From Salticus scenicus (lineage: Eukaryota > Arthropoda > Arachnida > Araneae > Salticidae): a stretch of DNA of 64,000 nucleotides. Positions 22,777 through 35,376 of this stretch are shown here, piece by piece. The stretch's first letter is position 1; each line of letters starts with the position of its first letter. Under the pieces are notes generated by a model, which was given only the letters and a program-made list of their open reading frames with translations, searched no databases and was not told the DNA's origin. Both the position numbers and the translations under genes were made by a program. The stretch lies in contig OZ005650.1 in the NCBI GenBank assembly GCA_963930645.1, positions 63,120,718 to 63,184,717 of the forward strand, written 5' to 3'.

Positions 22777-23459
22777 GAAGAAGAAGAAGAAGAAGAAGAA
22801 GCTTTTAGGAGATTTTGTAATTTGTATCAAAATATTTTTTATTTCATCCATTAAGTGTAATGATATTTATTATTATTATTTTTTTTTTTCCCTTAGAGAA
22901 CAAAAATATAAGTAGGAAAAAAAAAAAAAAAACCTCTCTTAATAGCTTGCTAAAAACAACTTTTTATTCACTTTTCATTTATTTTTTGTTTCAAACAAAA
23001 GTAAAATAATAAAAGAGATGAATTTATAAATAAATACAACACAAAGTCCATATAACAAGCTGTCCAGTATGTTAGAAATATCTACAGAATTAAGAGAATA
23101 AAGAAAAAAATATTAACATTTTTAATACCGAATGTAATCTTCTGGGGATTAGATGGAAGAAACTGCCAACATCGTTAAAACATGGCTTCCGCGCAAAACT
23201 AAACGAGTGCAGACATTGCTCTTTATCTTTCTCTTTCGATGACTGATACTTATCTCACGGTTAGAAAAAAAATCAATCACTTAAGTGCTAGTTATTTTGC
23301 ATATTTCATAAAGCGTTTGTGATTCAGCTTGAAAAAAAGAAAGTGAATTCTGTATTTCTTAGAGAAATTTTAGTTTTTATTATGAATTTTGCCAACACAT
23401 AATTTGAATTTGATTGATTATGATGCTCTTTTTTATAACTTCTTTTTTTCTTCTTTTTC
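22545..23459. other. AT-rich spacer with simple repeats
   Basis: A long poly-A at about 22747-22773 runs into (GAA)n to 22802. The segment at 23140-23260 is less AT-rich but has no recognisable exon. No gene is seen. Confidence 0.5.
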
Positions 23460-23618
23460 ACTTTCTTCTATATGTATGTAGAGAGAAAGTATTGGATTCT
23501 TGAAAATTTTCGAAGGATTTACACGTTTTGGGATGTCTTGAACACGATTTGACTGTTTTTAGAAAATGTCTGTCTGTGTGGGTGTATCACAAATTTTGTG
23601 GACGCTGTATCTCACGAA

Positions 23619-23831
23619 CAGCCGGTAACAAAAGTGTCCGAACACTAGCAAAAATTCCTATGTAAAAAAAGCACACTTCATACGGTTTTGTTAAATAAAT
23701 CCTTGTCGAATCCTGCTCTTAGTCAGTGTAAGAACATGATTCGATATGGATTTATTTAACAAAACCGTATGAAGTGTACTTTTTTTATATAGGAATTTTT
23801 GCTAGTGTTCGGACACTTTTGTTACCGACTG
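23619..23831. mobile_element. Palindromic Tc1/mariner-type MITE, copy 1
   Basis: The whole 213 bp is one long inverted repeat. It starts CAGCCGGTAACAAAAGTGTC, ends with the complement, and centres on 'tcttagtcagtgtaagaaca'. The CAGT..GGTAACAAAAG end is typical of Tc1-type TIRs. It is nested in the type B element, so it is younger than that copy. It has no coding capacity. Confidence 0.8.
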
Positions 23832-23920
23832 ATTCAATGAACGAAATTTGACCAAACTTGATATTTAGTTGGACCCTGACATAAAATGGACTGATTTGAT
23901 TTGGGGATCATTCGATCAAC

Positions 23921-23931
23921 AGGTGGCGCTG
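23921..23931 (+). promoter_or_regulatory. CTCF-like core AGGTGGCGCTG in a type B element
   Basis: It sits in 'gatcaacaggtggcgctgta', at the same position in the element as the sites at 12001 and 15780. Confidence 0.45.
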
Positions 23932-24466
23932 TAATCGCATTTTTTCTAAATTTTTAACATGGCAGTATAGGACAAAATTTCGTATAAATGTACATAATGA
24001 GAGTTATTTTAATCGTGTGATTATAAATATGAATTATTGATAATAGTAGTAGCTAACTAGGAAAAAAAGTTTGTGCATGTGAGGGCATCGCTTCCCCCCC
24101 TGAGTGGGAAGTCCCCCCTCCCGGTGGGGAGTAAATTTTGAATATGGGTATCTTTCGGAAGATCTCGTCAATACCTTTAAAACGAATGGTTGAACTATAG
24201 ATCTGTGATAATTTAAAACAAAGTTATCAATTATTTTTACTTTTAACGAAAAAAAAAAAAAAAAAACGGGGAAAAAATTCGCATTTTTTCTGATAATTGC
24301 AAAACAATGACTTTCTTTCGGCATTTAGTGATATAATTCTGACAGATAAAAATCGTCTGCATTTATAATGAAAAATAATTTGATAATTTAATAAACAATT
24401 TGTATTGAATAAATTTTGTGTAAAATTATATAGTAGAAAGTCATGTGGTAGCCACATCATACTAGT

Positions 24467-25903
24467 TAAAATAAAAAAGAAATTTGTATTTAAAAAATTC
24501 ATATTTTAACTTTATATTTATTTAAGTTTATTTTTATTAATACCTTTGAACGTAATTAAAAAAAGTTTTGAAACCAATAAAAGGCAAGTCCATATCTTTT
24601 ATTATGAACTGTGAAAATATATAAATTGAATTTTACTGAACATGTTCTTTTTTGAAGGATGTTCTCTTTTAAAATATAAATTAACCCCTTTTTCATACAT
24701 ATATTTTTAAAAAATAAAAGTAAATTTTATATTTGAATTTATGACTATTTTAATTTTTTACTCTTGTAAATTTCTTTTAGATAATTATTTAAAATATAAT
24801 TTAAGACGTTTTGAAATCAATATATAGCTGGTCTGTATTGATATTGTAACAAGTGTTTATTTTGTAGTTATTTATCATTACACTTATTACTGAGTTATTT
24901 ATTGATTAAACTATCTTTCTGTAACAAACAATAAATTATTGAAGTTTAACACGTTGACAACCAAGCTAAGAGGTAATTCGTAGTTTAAAGTATATGCGAT
25001 TTTCGTAGTATATGCGAAAAATAAAGTATATGCATAAATAAATATAAAGTATAGTGTATAAAGTATATGCGAAACCTTTGATATGCGATTTTCGTGAAAA
25101 AACACATTTTTCAATTTTCATCTAGAAATAATTTCCAAACCTTTAAAAAGCATATATAATGTATAAAGCATGTGGATTTTAAATAGCAAAATGTTGACAT
25201 ATTTAGATTTCAAATTACGTTTTTTGCTTTTTCTATATTTCACATTTTCTATGTATACGACTTAAAGCAAAACATGATATCTCTTATACTCTTACTTCAA
25301 AAGTTACAAAAAGTTTGGGATATATGTTTACAGTACTATTATCCAGGTTTTGAACTACTTTTGTAAAGATATCTTACTTTTTTTCTTTTTCATTTTCTGG
25401 GGTTAAGAAATTAGAAATGTGCCAAAATATATATTTTCGGAAATTTTTCAGTACAATTAGTTTGATAGTATATAAATCCTAAACTATCATTTATAAACTC
25501 ATAGTAGTTCAAATCCTAAAACAAACTTTTCCGAGTAAAATACTTTTTAAATTTTTGAAAAATATTAATTACTTTTTGCTATTTTACGTTTTGTGTAACT
25601 GCATTTTTATGCAAGTATTAAAAAAAAAAAAAATACTTCTAAAGGTATACGTACACTTCACCTACGGCAAAAAATATCAATCATTTAAGAGCTTGTTATT
25701 TTACATATTTCGCAATTAAACTACGAGACAACTTGTAGTTTTATGAGATATCTCGTAGATTGGTAGCCAACGCACTGAAAGGTAGATTTTCTAGTTTTAG
25801 TTGTCTTCCAATTTAATAGCGGTTTATATTTAACAATTTATTTATTTAAAACAACAATCAATATATATAGAAAACAACAACAACAACAAAAAAGACAGTT
25901 AAA
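24467..25903. other. AT-rich filler, no gene seen
   Basis: It contains a short repeated phrase 'atatgcgattttcgt' (24992 and 25081). A block near 25672-25712 ('tcaatcatttaagagcttgtt') resembles one near 23272 ('tcaatcacttaagtgctagtt'). No reading frame is supported. Confidence 0.5.
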
Positions 25904-26719
25904 ACTAGAATGTTGTGGCCACCACATGACTTTCTTCTATATTTTCTATGCAAATTCACCCAGTAAAAATAATTTATTAAAATCATTATTTAATAAAATT
26001 ATCTTCCATGATAATGCAGTACGATCTCCTTATTAGAGAAGTATTATAACACTAAATATTTAAAAAAAAAAAAAAATTCACTTTATTTTCAATATTCCAT
26101 TAATTTTTTTTTTTTTTTTTAAATGAAAAAAAAAAAAAAAAAATCGATAACTTTATTTTAAATTATTGCAGATCGATGGTTCAACCATTCATTTTAAAGG
26201 TATTGGTGAGCTCTTTTGAAAGATACCCATCATGAAAGTTTATTCCCCTCGAAGGGGGACTTCCTCCCCAGATGCTCCTACATATACAAAAAAAAAAAAT
26301 TCCCGGTTGACTATCTCTATTATAAAAAATTCTTGTAAATTTCATAATGATTATTAAAAAATAATTCTCTTTATGCACATTTATACAAAATTTTGTCGTA
26401 TACCACCATGATAAAAATTTCGAAAAAGCAGGATGGCAACGCAACCAGTAAAACAATTTTTATCAAAAGTTGATAGACACTAATTTATATCAAGGTGTAA
26501 CTACATTCCAATTTGTATGAAATTATGCGCAGTAGTCCCTGAGATACAGTTGTCACAAAATTTCGTCACACACACACACACATACACACACACACAGACA
26601 TTTTCTAAAAATGGTCAAATCGTACTCTACAGCTCTTAAAACGAGTAAATCCATCAAAAAACCGAGGTCGAAAATTTTTACGAATCCAATACTTTCTTCT
26701 ATTGAATATAGAAGAAAAT
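25904..26719 (-). mobile_element. Hairpin-end element type B, full length (clean copy)
   Basis: The right end is at 25904-25940: ACTAGAATG, hairpin TGTGGCCACCACA, and arm TGACTTTCTTC. The left hairpin is at 26691-26719 (ACTTTCTTCTATTGAATATAGAAGAAAAT). The body contains 'gatgggtatctttcaaaag' (minus), a (CA)n-rich run near 26565-26600, and a decayed CTCF-like site (ggatggcaacg). At 816 bp it is the best uninterrupted type B model in the window. Confidence 0.75.
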
Positions 26720-26982
26720 AAAATGTTTTTCTTAGTTTTACAAAGGATAAGTTACAATTGTTTACTTATTAAAAGTTTTTATAAAAAATCAAGAAAACAA
26801 AATTTTAAACACTTATACTAATTTGTTGCATACAAGCGATAAAATGACATATCAATTTTTATAAAATTGGTTTTTAATCTAAATTTTCTTTTCTAAAACT
26901 GTTTAAATTATAGATTCAAAATACATTTTTATTTTGATATATTATATTATATTATATTATATTATTATTTTTACTTCCATTG
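26720..26982. other. AT-rich spacer with (TATTA)n
   Basis: No gene. A TATTA/TTATA simple repeat lies immediately before the type C element at about 26939-26968. Confidence 0.5.
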
Positions 26983-27788
26983 ACCGACTACCGTAGGTAA
27001 TGGAAGTATTGTATTCGGTCGAAAAATTGGATGTCGAGTTTTCACCTGATTTACACCTTTAAAGGTTTCTTGAGTCCAAAAAAGTAGTTTTTGGCAATTG
27101 GTCAGTGTGTTTATATATGTATGTGTGTATGTATGTGGGGAATATTCTGACTATCATATCTCCAAAACTAACAAAGGTAGAACTACGAAACTTCAGAATT
27201 GAGACAGGACTGGTTACAGATGCAGATTCAATTTTTTTTTTAAATTGGAAAACCGGAAGTGGGACATCGGAAACCAGTTGTGGACCGTAAGTCCGTATCT
27301 CAAAAACAGCCTTAACGATTTTCTTCAAATTTGCTATATAAATTCTCTATTAGATGTCCTTTCGAATGATTTGGTTAGTTAGTTCAGGAAAATTGATAGG
27401 CGCTCTGTATAAATAGTTGAATTTCAGGTCTCGCAAGTGCGTTGCTTTAAAAACGGCTGCATGAATTTTTTTCAAACTTGCCATATTAACGCTCTTTTAA
27501 ATATCCTTTTGTATGTAATTATTGTTTTCCAGTCAATAATTGAGTATGCAAAGTTTTGGTAAAAGTTGGTATCTCAAAAACGGCTTTAACGATTTTCTTG
27601 AAAATTGTTACATAAATTCATTTTAGATATCCTTTCTCATGCATTACGTAGTTATTACAGGAAAATAAACGGTCATCCTTCTTAGGTAGGTCAGTTTTAG
27701 ATCTCGGAAACTGGTCTTTCAAAAAATAACTCTATCCTTTTTTTTTCTCTTATATTTTAACTCGCTATGTAAACTCTGAATTACATCT

Positions 27789-27845
<57 letters not shown>

Positions 27846-27982
27846 CTTTCTCTTATAGGAAATTTGTTAGGTATTTACTTCGTTAGGTCAATTTTATATA
27901 TTTTGATCACATTAATTTCTAAAAAATGCATGTAATACGTGTAATAATGGGTAATGAAAGTCGTGTAGTTGTTTCACACCAG
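26983..27982 (+). mobile_element. Hairpin-end element type C, full length
   Basis: The left hairpin is at 26983-27007: ACTTCCATT and AATGGAAGT around a loop with GACTACCGTAGGT. The right arm AATGAAAGT is at 27953-27961, followed by CGTGTAGTTGTTTCACACC (second hairpin). The interior has a TATGTGTGTATGT run and three to four copies of 'tatctcaaaaacggctttaa' with a following 'cgattttctt.aaa' at roughly 240-270 bp spacing. A (TA)n tract at 27792-27842 interrupts the right half. Open frames at 27059-27328 lie on both strands of the repeat and are not genes. Confidence 0.65.
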
Positions 27983-28969
27983 GTTTTTATTATTATTATT
28001 GTTTCTTTTGGGTAGGATCCAACTGATTATTAGAGAACTAGCAAAACCACGAAAAATTTTCGTGTTTTATTTGTTCTCTTTTTTACCTTTAAAATTTGAA
28101 ACTCATAAATCTTAAAACGATTTCCCAATCCAATTTAAATTTTAATTCATCAGAAGCCAAATTATTATTAGAACCTAAATTCATATGGAATTATAGAATG
28201 ATATGAAACGTTAATAATAGTTAAACCGAAATCTTTTAAAGAAAGGTTTCAAAATGAAATTCATGGCTGACGACGCAGTTTTCATAGTTCCCCAGGCAGC
28301 ACAGCTTTAGTGAAGGACTCCCATGGTCACTTTTCAATTTTTATCGTCATATTGACAATGCATTTTTATTTATTTATTAATTTAGGCAGAATGTTTTGTT
28401 AAAAATGCTTAGTACCTATTTTGATTATGCTTTTTTATTATTATTACGTCTTTTAATCAATTTCTGACAATAGTTCATATTCTGTTTATATTTTTAAAGT
28501 ATTGCTAGATTTAAAATGACGTTAAAGATAAAACTTTTAAAAATACATGTTCTATAAAGTAATCTAGTCTGACAAATGACGAACGAACTTAATCTGTGTG
28601 CTTAACTATTGGCCATGTGTAAATAATATTTTGTATAAACGCGTATTTTACTTTTTGAGAAATTAACAATATCCAATAATAAACAGCTTTATTTTGGCTA
28701 AAATTTAACATGAAATACTGAAAAATAAAATAAAAAAGTATATATAGATTCGAATTTCAGATTTTTTTTTTTTTTTTTTTTTTTTAAATCGATAGCTTAC
28801 ATTTGGTACAATCATTTACTATGATGCAAATGGTCCTGCTCCGTCCAATTTTACATGAATAAATAATTCCTTCTCTATTTCTAAAATCTTCTTTTTTATC
28901 TATTTAGATTCATTTGTTGCCATTAGCAGTGTAGAAATCGTTTTGTGATGCATACGTTAGTGCACTATA
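27983..28969. other. AT-rich sequence, no gene seen
   Basis: It contains a small palindrome 'cacgaaaaattttcgtg' near 28054 and a poly-T run near 28761-28785. No recognisable coding exon is seen. Confidence 0.45.
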
Positions 28970-29150
28970 CAGTTCGTAGCAAAAGTATTCGAGCACTAGC
29001 CAATAATTCCGATACCAAAAAAGTACACTTAATGCTGTTTTGTTAAATAAATCCTTGTCGAATCATGTTCCTAGACTGACTAAGAACATGAATCGACAAG
29101 GATTCGTATAACAAAGCAGTATTAAGTGTACTTTTTTTAGACAGGGATTG
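28970..29150. mobile_element. Palindromic Tc1/mariner-type MITE, copy 2 (decayed)
   Basis: It starts CAGTTCGTAGCAAAAGTATT after a TA. It shares 'gttaaataaatccttgtcga' and the central 'agactgactaagaacatg' with the other copies. The right end is eroded into poly-T, so this is the oldest of the four copies. Confidence 0.65.
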
Positions 29151-30375
29151 TGTTTTTCGCTTTTTTTTTTTTTTTTTTTAGTAATTAGTTTGCATAATTA
29201 ATTTTAAAAAGTTGTTCTCTCATGATATCCCTATCGTATCGTTTCGATAAAATTTAATCGTAACTGATCCAGGTTAAAGAGATATTATATAAATAATTAA
29301 ATCAAATGAAAAAAAAAAAAAAAAAAAAAAAACCGGACACGGTATTTTAAACTGCAATATGTTTTATGGAACTTTATTTTGCATTTAGGGCAAGTGAACA
29401 AGCAGTGGGCTCTTCTAAATTTAAGTTCTGAAAGCAAGTTTTCGAATTCTTGCATAGGTTTGAGCAACGTTCAAAGTGGGTGTTACGATCCTTTACAATG
29501 AATGTCTTGAACTACAAAGATTTCTAGCCCTCAGTTTTAGAATAATACTAGTTTAACTGAAATAAATTATCTTTCTGTTATTTTACTGTTTCTTCTTCTA
29601 TTTTGGAATAAAGAAATAAAATTTGTTAGCTTAGTCTCTGACTATATTTTTAACGGATTTTATGTAACCTTTGCTTACCAAAGACTAAATTAAGTATATA
29701 TAATTTATTTATTGTACTAAATACTTAATTTTGTATTGCATTAATATATAATATATTTATTGGTGTCCACTATTGATACTACAAAATATTATCATGGCCA
29801 GTAGTAGACGCAGCTATCCCTTTCAACTGCTGGTTCATTTTATTTTTAAAGTCATATGCAATAGTTAACATAGCTCAGTATTATCCCAAATTCGTAATGT
29901 GAAAGAACATCAATTCATTTTATCCAAAATTAGATCAGTGTGTTTCAATATATTCATAAGAGGTTATCCCCCCACCCCCTCCCAGTATTTTAGAAGAAAC
30001 GTAACATAATTTGGGAATGACAACCAAAATTCAAGTAAATACCTGAAAGAAAGAATGGCAAGTTTTGGTATTTATAAGATTATCACATAAACAGTTTATT
30101 ACATTGTTTTCTGTAAATTAGGACTCATTTTAAATGAAACAATGTATTATTGAAGCCTTTAAATTATTCAGATATAATTTGTTTCGAATTTACGACATAA
30201 ATTTATATGTACTGGCATTTCACTACAAGAAAAAAAAAAAAAAAAAAAAAAAAAAAAGCGTTTATTTATATATATATTTCCGATCAAGACTTTTTTTTTT
30301 TTTTTTTTTATGTTTTTTGTACATTTAGGTCAATCAAAAAATGATTTTTTTTCATCATCACTCAACAAGTAAAGA

Positions 30376-30409
<34 letters not shown>

Positions 30410-31070
30410 TCGTGCTAAAGAAATGGATCAACTTTAGTATATAGAACCCCTAGGCGAAATTTGAAATTTGGTACCGAAGTAACTCAGATATTTTTCGCCA
30501 AGATCTTTCCTTGCGCAATTGCTATAGCCATTTTAATTTAACGTCAAAATGACCACAAAAATTTAAAAGTCACGAAGGGGGTCCTATAAACAAAACAAAA
30601 GAAGAAATAATCTATGAAACACAGTTATTGCATGCACAGTTACCAATATGTAAGAATAGATTAAAAAAAAAAAAAAAAAAAAAAAAGATCATGTCGTAAC
30701 AAATTAAATTCCGTTTTGTATGGAATATATATATATATACGTATTACTTAGAAAATAAAAATAGGTTTTATGTATTTATTTATTTACTTTTGTTTTAACA
30801 AAACGTTGAAGAGGTCTTAGCAGTTCCTGCCCTTCCATCTTTCATCGCTTTAAATTGCTGTCTAAGTACTGTTGCGTTGTCTTCCATACATCGTCCCTCC
30901 GAAAAGTAGTAAAAAAGTTTACTCAGAAATTTGTTTCACTTGAAAAGCTTTAAACCTGTTCTTAGATTTAAACGGATTATTTTGTAAAATATTTTTGAAC
31001 GCACTTTTGTTTATCTTAAAAGCATAAAAGTTTCATGCACTCAAATTCAGATTATAGAAACTAAAAAAGT

Positions 31071-31107
<37 letters not shown>

Positions 31108-31380
31108 CTTGTTTTTGTAATAACAAATTAATTTACAGAAAATTCTACCGAATTCGGCAGTTTGAGTTGCTTTTTAAGATGTGAATACCGCCATCATACT
31201 GAATCTGAATATAAAATGCTGTTTTATACATTTATTTATTTATAATTTTAATAAGAAATATCTGCAAATTTTATTTATTTCCTATGACATTTAGCAGTGA
31301 TTTATACATATAATAAAAGAAAATGTGTGTGTGTTTATGTCCGTCAATTCGTAGGTAAAAGGCTAATGGTAAAGTTACAG
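29151..31380. other. AT-rich filler, no gene seen
   Basis: Many poly-A/T runs (29310-29332, 30230-30258, 30372-30401, 30662-30687, 31072-31103). The segment at 29340-29530 is less biased but shows no open frame of note. No repeat family is recognised. Confidence 0.5.
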
Positions 31381-31528
31381 GGCATCTATTCTCCAACCAG
31401 ACTATACCTCAATTCCGACTGTGGCAGTCGTTATTTTGATCACGTGACGCCACATTCCAACTTTTGATTTGACGACTGTCGTTGTATAAGGACGGTCGCT
31501 ATAGCGGTCAGATCGGAGAATAGATGCC
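31381..31528. mobile_element. 148-bp MITE with CAG duplication (PIF/Harbinger-like)
   Basis: The inverted ends are GGCATCTATTCTCC (31381-31394) and GGAGAATAGATGCC (31515-31528), perfect over 14 bp. The trinucleotide CAG flanks both sides (31378-31380, 31529-31531). A 3-bp duplication, of CWG type, with GG-starting inverted ends is typical of PIF/Harbinger elements. The interior is GC-richer than the surroundings and non-coding. Confidence 0.7.
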
Positions 31529-31673
31529 CAGGATTATGTATGCATGGAGGTTCGTTCTGATCTCTTCTGATGCATCTGGAAGCCCGATTTTTGAATTTTT
31601 GATACGTTTTTTTAAATAAATAAATTAAAATATATAGTTTTTTGACATGAACGACTTTGGACATAGAAATGTA

Positions 31674-31886
31674 CAGTCGGTAACAATAGTCTCCGAACAC
31701 TAGCAAAAATTCCTATATGAAAAAGGTACACTTAACACAGTTTTGTTAAATAAATCCTTGTCGAATCCTGTTCTTAGTCAGTCTAAAAACAGTATTCAAC
31801 AAGGATTTATTTAACAAAACTGCATTAAGTGTACTTTTTTTATATAGGAATTTTTGCTAGTGTTCGGAGACTTTTGTTACCGACTG
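31674..31886. mobile_element. Palindromic Tc1/mariner-type MITE, copy 3 (intact)
   Basis: 213 bp, ends CAGTCGGTAACAATAGTCTC and its complement, with TA on both sides (31672-31673, 31887-31888). The two halves match almost along their full length. It is the best-preserved copy and shows the TA target site expected of Tc1/mariner elements. Confidence 0.85.
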
Positions 31887-31888
31887 TA

Positions 31889-33419
31889 AACGTAAGCAGC
31901 TTTTCCGCGACCCATTAGTTCAGTTAGTTAGAGAGTCATTCTGATAAATTAAAGGTCGTAGCTTCTATTCTCCAAATGCCTATGTGATAATTTTTTACGG
32001 ATAGTTTATAGAAAAGGTGTCAGTTGATAAAAGCAAATCTTTCAGCGTCTACACAGTATCCTACGTTTTTTTTTTTTTTTTTTTTTTAATTAATTAAAAT
32101 TTGCAGCTGAGGAGATTGTCTGGTTCTGCCATCTGTTGAGTAAAGATCTGTCCGAGAAATGTCTGTCCAAAAAACATAGTTCTTGAATAAGAGCAGAGCC
32201 ACTTATCATCCAGTTAACACCTAAATTGAAATGTATGGTTGAGGCACAATAGCGATTTCAATGGAATTTGTTTTAGTGTTTATTTATAAAATTATTTGAA
32301 ATATAGTGATTAACTATTTTTTTTTTTTTTGAAAAATCCTTTAAATATAGTGACTAGCGAAGCAGGCAAAGACTGCTAGTATTAAAACAAAAGAAAAGTT
32401 AAGAAAAAGAAAATCGTTTGCTAACCAATATGTTCCAATTCAAATAATTTTTATTCCAAAACAGTGCTTTTAAAATTTAAAATGTATATTTTCTAATCGT
32501 TAAAATTTAATCTCTAATGTTTTTCTATAAAAATATTCAATAATTATTTATTTTTATTTTTTGCTATTATTTATATATTTAAATTTGTGATATATATATA
32601 TGTTCAGCATGAATTGTATAACAAAATTTCGAACTTTTGTTTTCGTTCTTTAAAAAATTAATAACCTATCACTAAAACATAGTTGTCATTTACCCCATTA
32701 TTCAAAACATTCCACGTATGTACGCTCCCACGCACGCGTACACACACGCAAAAAAAAAAAAAAAAAAAGGCTTATCAAATCAGATAGGTGATGATATCAA
32801 ATGTGAATCAACAAGCCCTAAGATTATAATAAAATAACAAAATAAATAGCATACAGATAAAAAGTGAGGGTAAAAACAAAAGCAAAAACACAAAAACAGT
32901 TCCATTAAACAGGAAATAATAATAATAATAATAATAATAATAGTAATAAAACTTCAAATAATTTAAAATATAACATAAATATTGAATTAAACCATTACAT
33001 AAGTATTAAAAATTTACAGTATTTTTTATTTTGTAAATCTCATTTTAGCTTCATATTTGTGCCTTATAATGCAACCGTATATTTTATTATTAACGTTTAA
33101 CTTTGAACAAAACTTCAATAAACTTCAAATAGAATCATTAGTGTTGTTTAGCAAGTATTGATTAAAAAAAAAAAAAAAATCTTAATGAGTATCATTACTT
33201 TCTCAGTAGTGGGATTTAATCCCAAGAGGCATCAATCTTTCGAAACTGTTAATTTGAACCAAATTCCTTTCAAGAATTAAGTGTTATTGTAGCCATCTAC
33301 TATTGAATATTAACGTTGCAACATCTTTCAATTTATTTGACTTATTTGTAAGACATGAAAGAAAATTAATTAAATATTACACTGATAAAACAGTATTTGT
33401 AAAAATTGCTATTAAAATT
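31889..33419. other. AT-rich filler, no gene seen
   Basis: A (TAA)n tract lies near 32918-32942 and poly-A near 32751-32768. No coding or repeat signature beyond these is seen. Confidence 0.5.
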
Positions 33420-33845
33420 TTTTGGATGACAGCAAAATTAATTTTAAAGGTTCACTGTTGTTTGAGGGGTTGAATCGAAATGGTATGTATAAAGGGGTTA
33501 TTTAGCGTACTTTTTACAGTCATTTACAGTTTTATACATAATAATAAATAATTAATCAATCAGTATTACAGTTAGATCATCTGATCAATGATGAATTCTT
33601 AAGAAATATATTCATATTCATTATAAATAAATTTTAAAAACATTTATAAAACAGGAGTATAAATTATTATCCGTTATGTACTAAGAAACTAAACTTGGCA
33701 AAGATATTCATTGTTTCAGTTTTATAATCTGGAATAAAATTTATTTGAATTGAATTATTTCTAAGATTAGGAATTTTACAAAATTCAATTAAAACAAAAT
33801 TTTTTACAATAAATCTTGTTCCGTAGAACATAAAAAAATTACACT

Positions 33846-33881
<36 letters not shown>

Positions 33882-34294
33882 CTTGTTGACAATTCTGTAT
33901 TTGTTTATACAATGTTTGTTCCATGTAAGAAATTATTAATATATTTTTTATCACTCAAGAGTAAGGGAAAATGTGAGAGAAAGCTGGAAACTCCTTCTGT
34001 GAAATGTTAAATTAAAAACAGCGTTAGATAAAATTTGTCTGTTTCAAAAAATGGTTTCTATATAAAAACTTAGCATTAAAAAAAAAAAAACAGATAAGCA
34101 ATTTTCGGTTAAAAATTTTACTTTTATTTTAAAATATTGGTCAGTTTGTACTATGAAAGTTAAATTTGGCAAAGATTTTTGCTATTTTAGATTTAATATT
34201 CTGGCATTGAATTAAAAATTATTAGTATTGATTTCTTATTATTTTCATTATGTATTTTAATTTTAGGAGTTGCGTTATTAAATTCATTTGCAGT

Positions 34295-34325
<31 letters not shown>

Positions 34326-34928
34326 TGGAATTTTTACGGTAAAATGGAAAAAAAAAAAAATAATAATATAATAAAAATTAGAATAATATAGAAAAAATAC
34401 ATTGTCATTATTATTTGTTATATTTATTTAATATTACTTAAAAGTATTTGTATAACTACATTTATATGCATAACTACTATATAAAAATGGTTTATTTTAA
34501 TTTTTGCAATGCATTAAAATTTCCATACTTTTATTATACATTCAATGCTAAAAATTCTTAATATATTTTTAAAACATTTATCACGCAATATGTTAAAATA
34601 AACGTGACTGAAAGCCGAAAACTTTTTCTGTCGATTTCAAATTACAGACAGAATTAGTTAAATTTTCTCTGTTTAAAAAATGGTTCATATGCGAACTTGG
34701 AATTGAAGGATAGAAGAAAGATAGGTAATTACAAACTTCGGTTAAAGTTTATTTTTAAAAATCTTTAAGTTAATCTCTGAATTTTTGTTAGCGTGCTCGC
34801 ATTGCAAACGTTAGAATTGGTTTTTAACGATTGTGAGGGAATTTATTCAGGAGAATATTTCAGATAAACAAGTATGTAGGTTTAATTATTGAAACAAACG
34901 AAAAATATCATACACATATATTTTAAAG

Positions 34929-34962
<34 letters not shown>

Positions 34963-35376
34963 AATCTTTTATACGGTGGTCTAATATAAAGAGATTTTGA
35001 AATAAACAAATTTAGTTCTTCTTTAACTTTGCATTTTATGAAATGATTAATCGAAAAGTACATTAATAAAAATTAAAGAAAAGGTAACAAAGATTTTAAA
35101 ATATTTTGGAAAATTTTCCAGAATAAAGGTTTGAGCTAATTTTAAATTCAAAATTATTCAAATTGTCGTGCAGATAATAAGCTTTATCATAGAGTTTTGC
35201 ATAAGAATAATAGATATTGGACATAATAGTATATTTTGTCTAATGACAAATTATTTCAGAAATTACCAAATGCATCTTCTTTCTTTCTTTATTTTTAATT
35301 GTATGACTGCTTTAGTAACTGATACAATATTTAGTATATAGTGAAAGTACCCTTAAACTTACCTCGATTTTAAATA

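Larger units (their letters stand above)
23460..24466 (+). mobile_element. Hairpin-end element type B, full length with nested MITE
   Basis: The left hairpin is at 23460-23490 (ACTTTCTTC..GAGAGAAAGT). The right arm AGAAAGT is at 24435-24441, followed by hairpin ATGTGG-TAG-CCACAT (24443-24457) and ACTAGT. The interior has 'acacgttttgggatgtcttg', TGTCTGTGTG, 'tgtatctcacgaaca' and AGGTGGCGCTG at 23921. A 213-bp Tc1-type MITE is inserted at 23619. Without it the element is about 794 bp, close to the 816-bp copy at 25904-26719. There is no transposase gene. Confidence 0.75.

Noticed and set aside
30795..30887. Short minus-strand frame of 30 codons starting MEDNATVLRQ
   Set aside because: It looks mildly coding in composition but is too short. 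No splice signals or family could be recognised.
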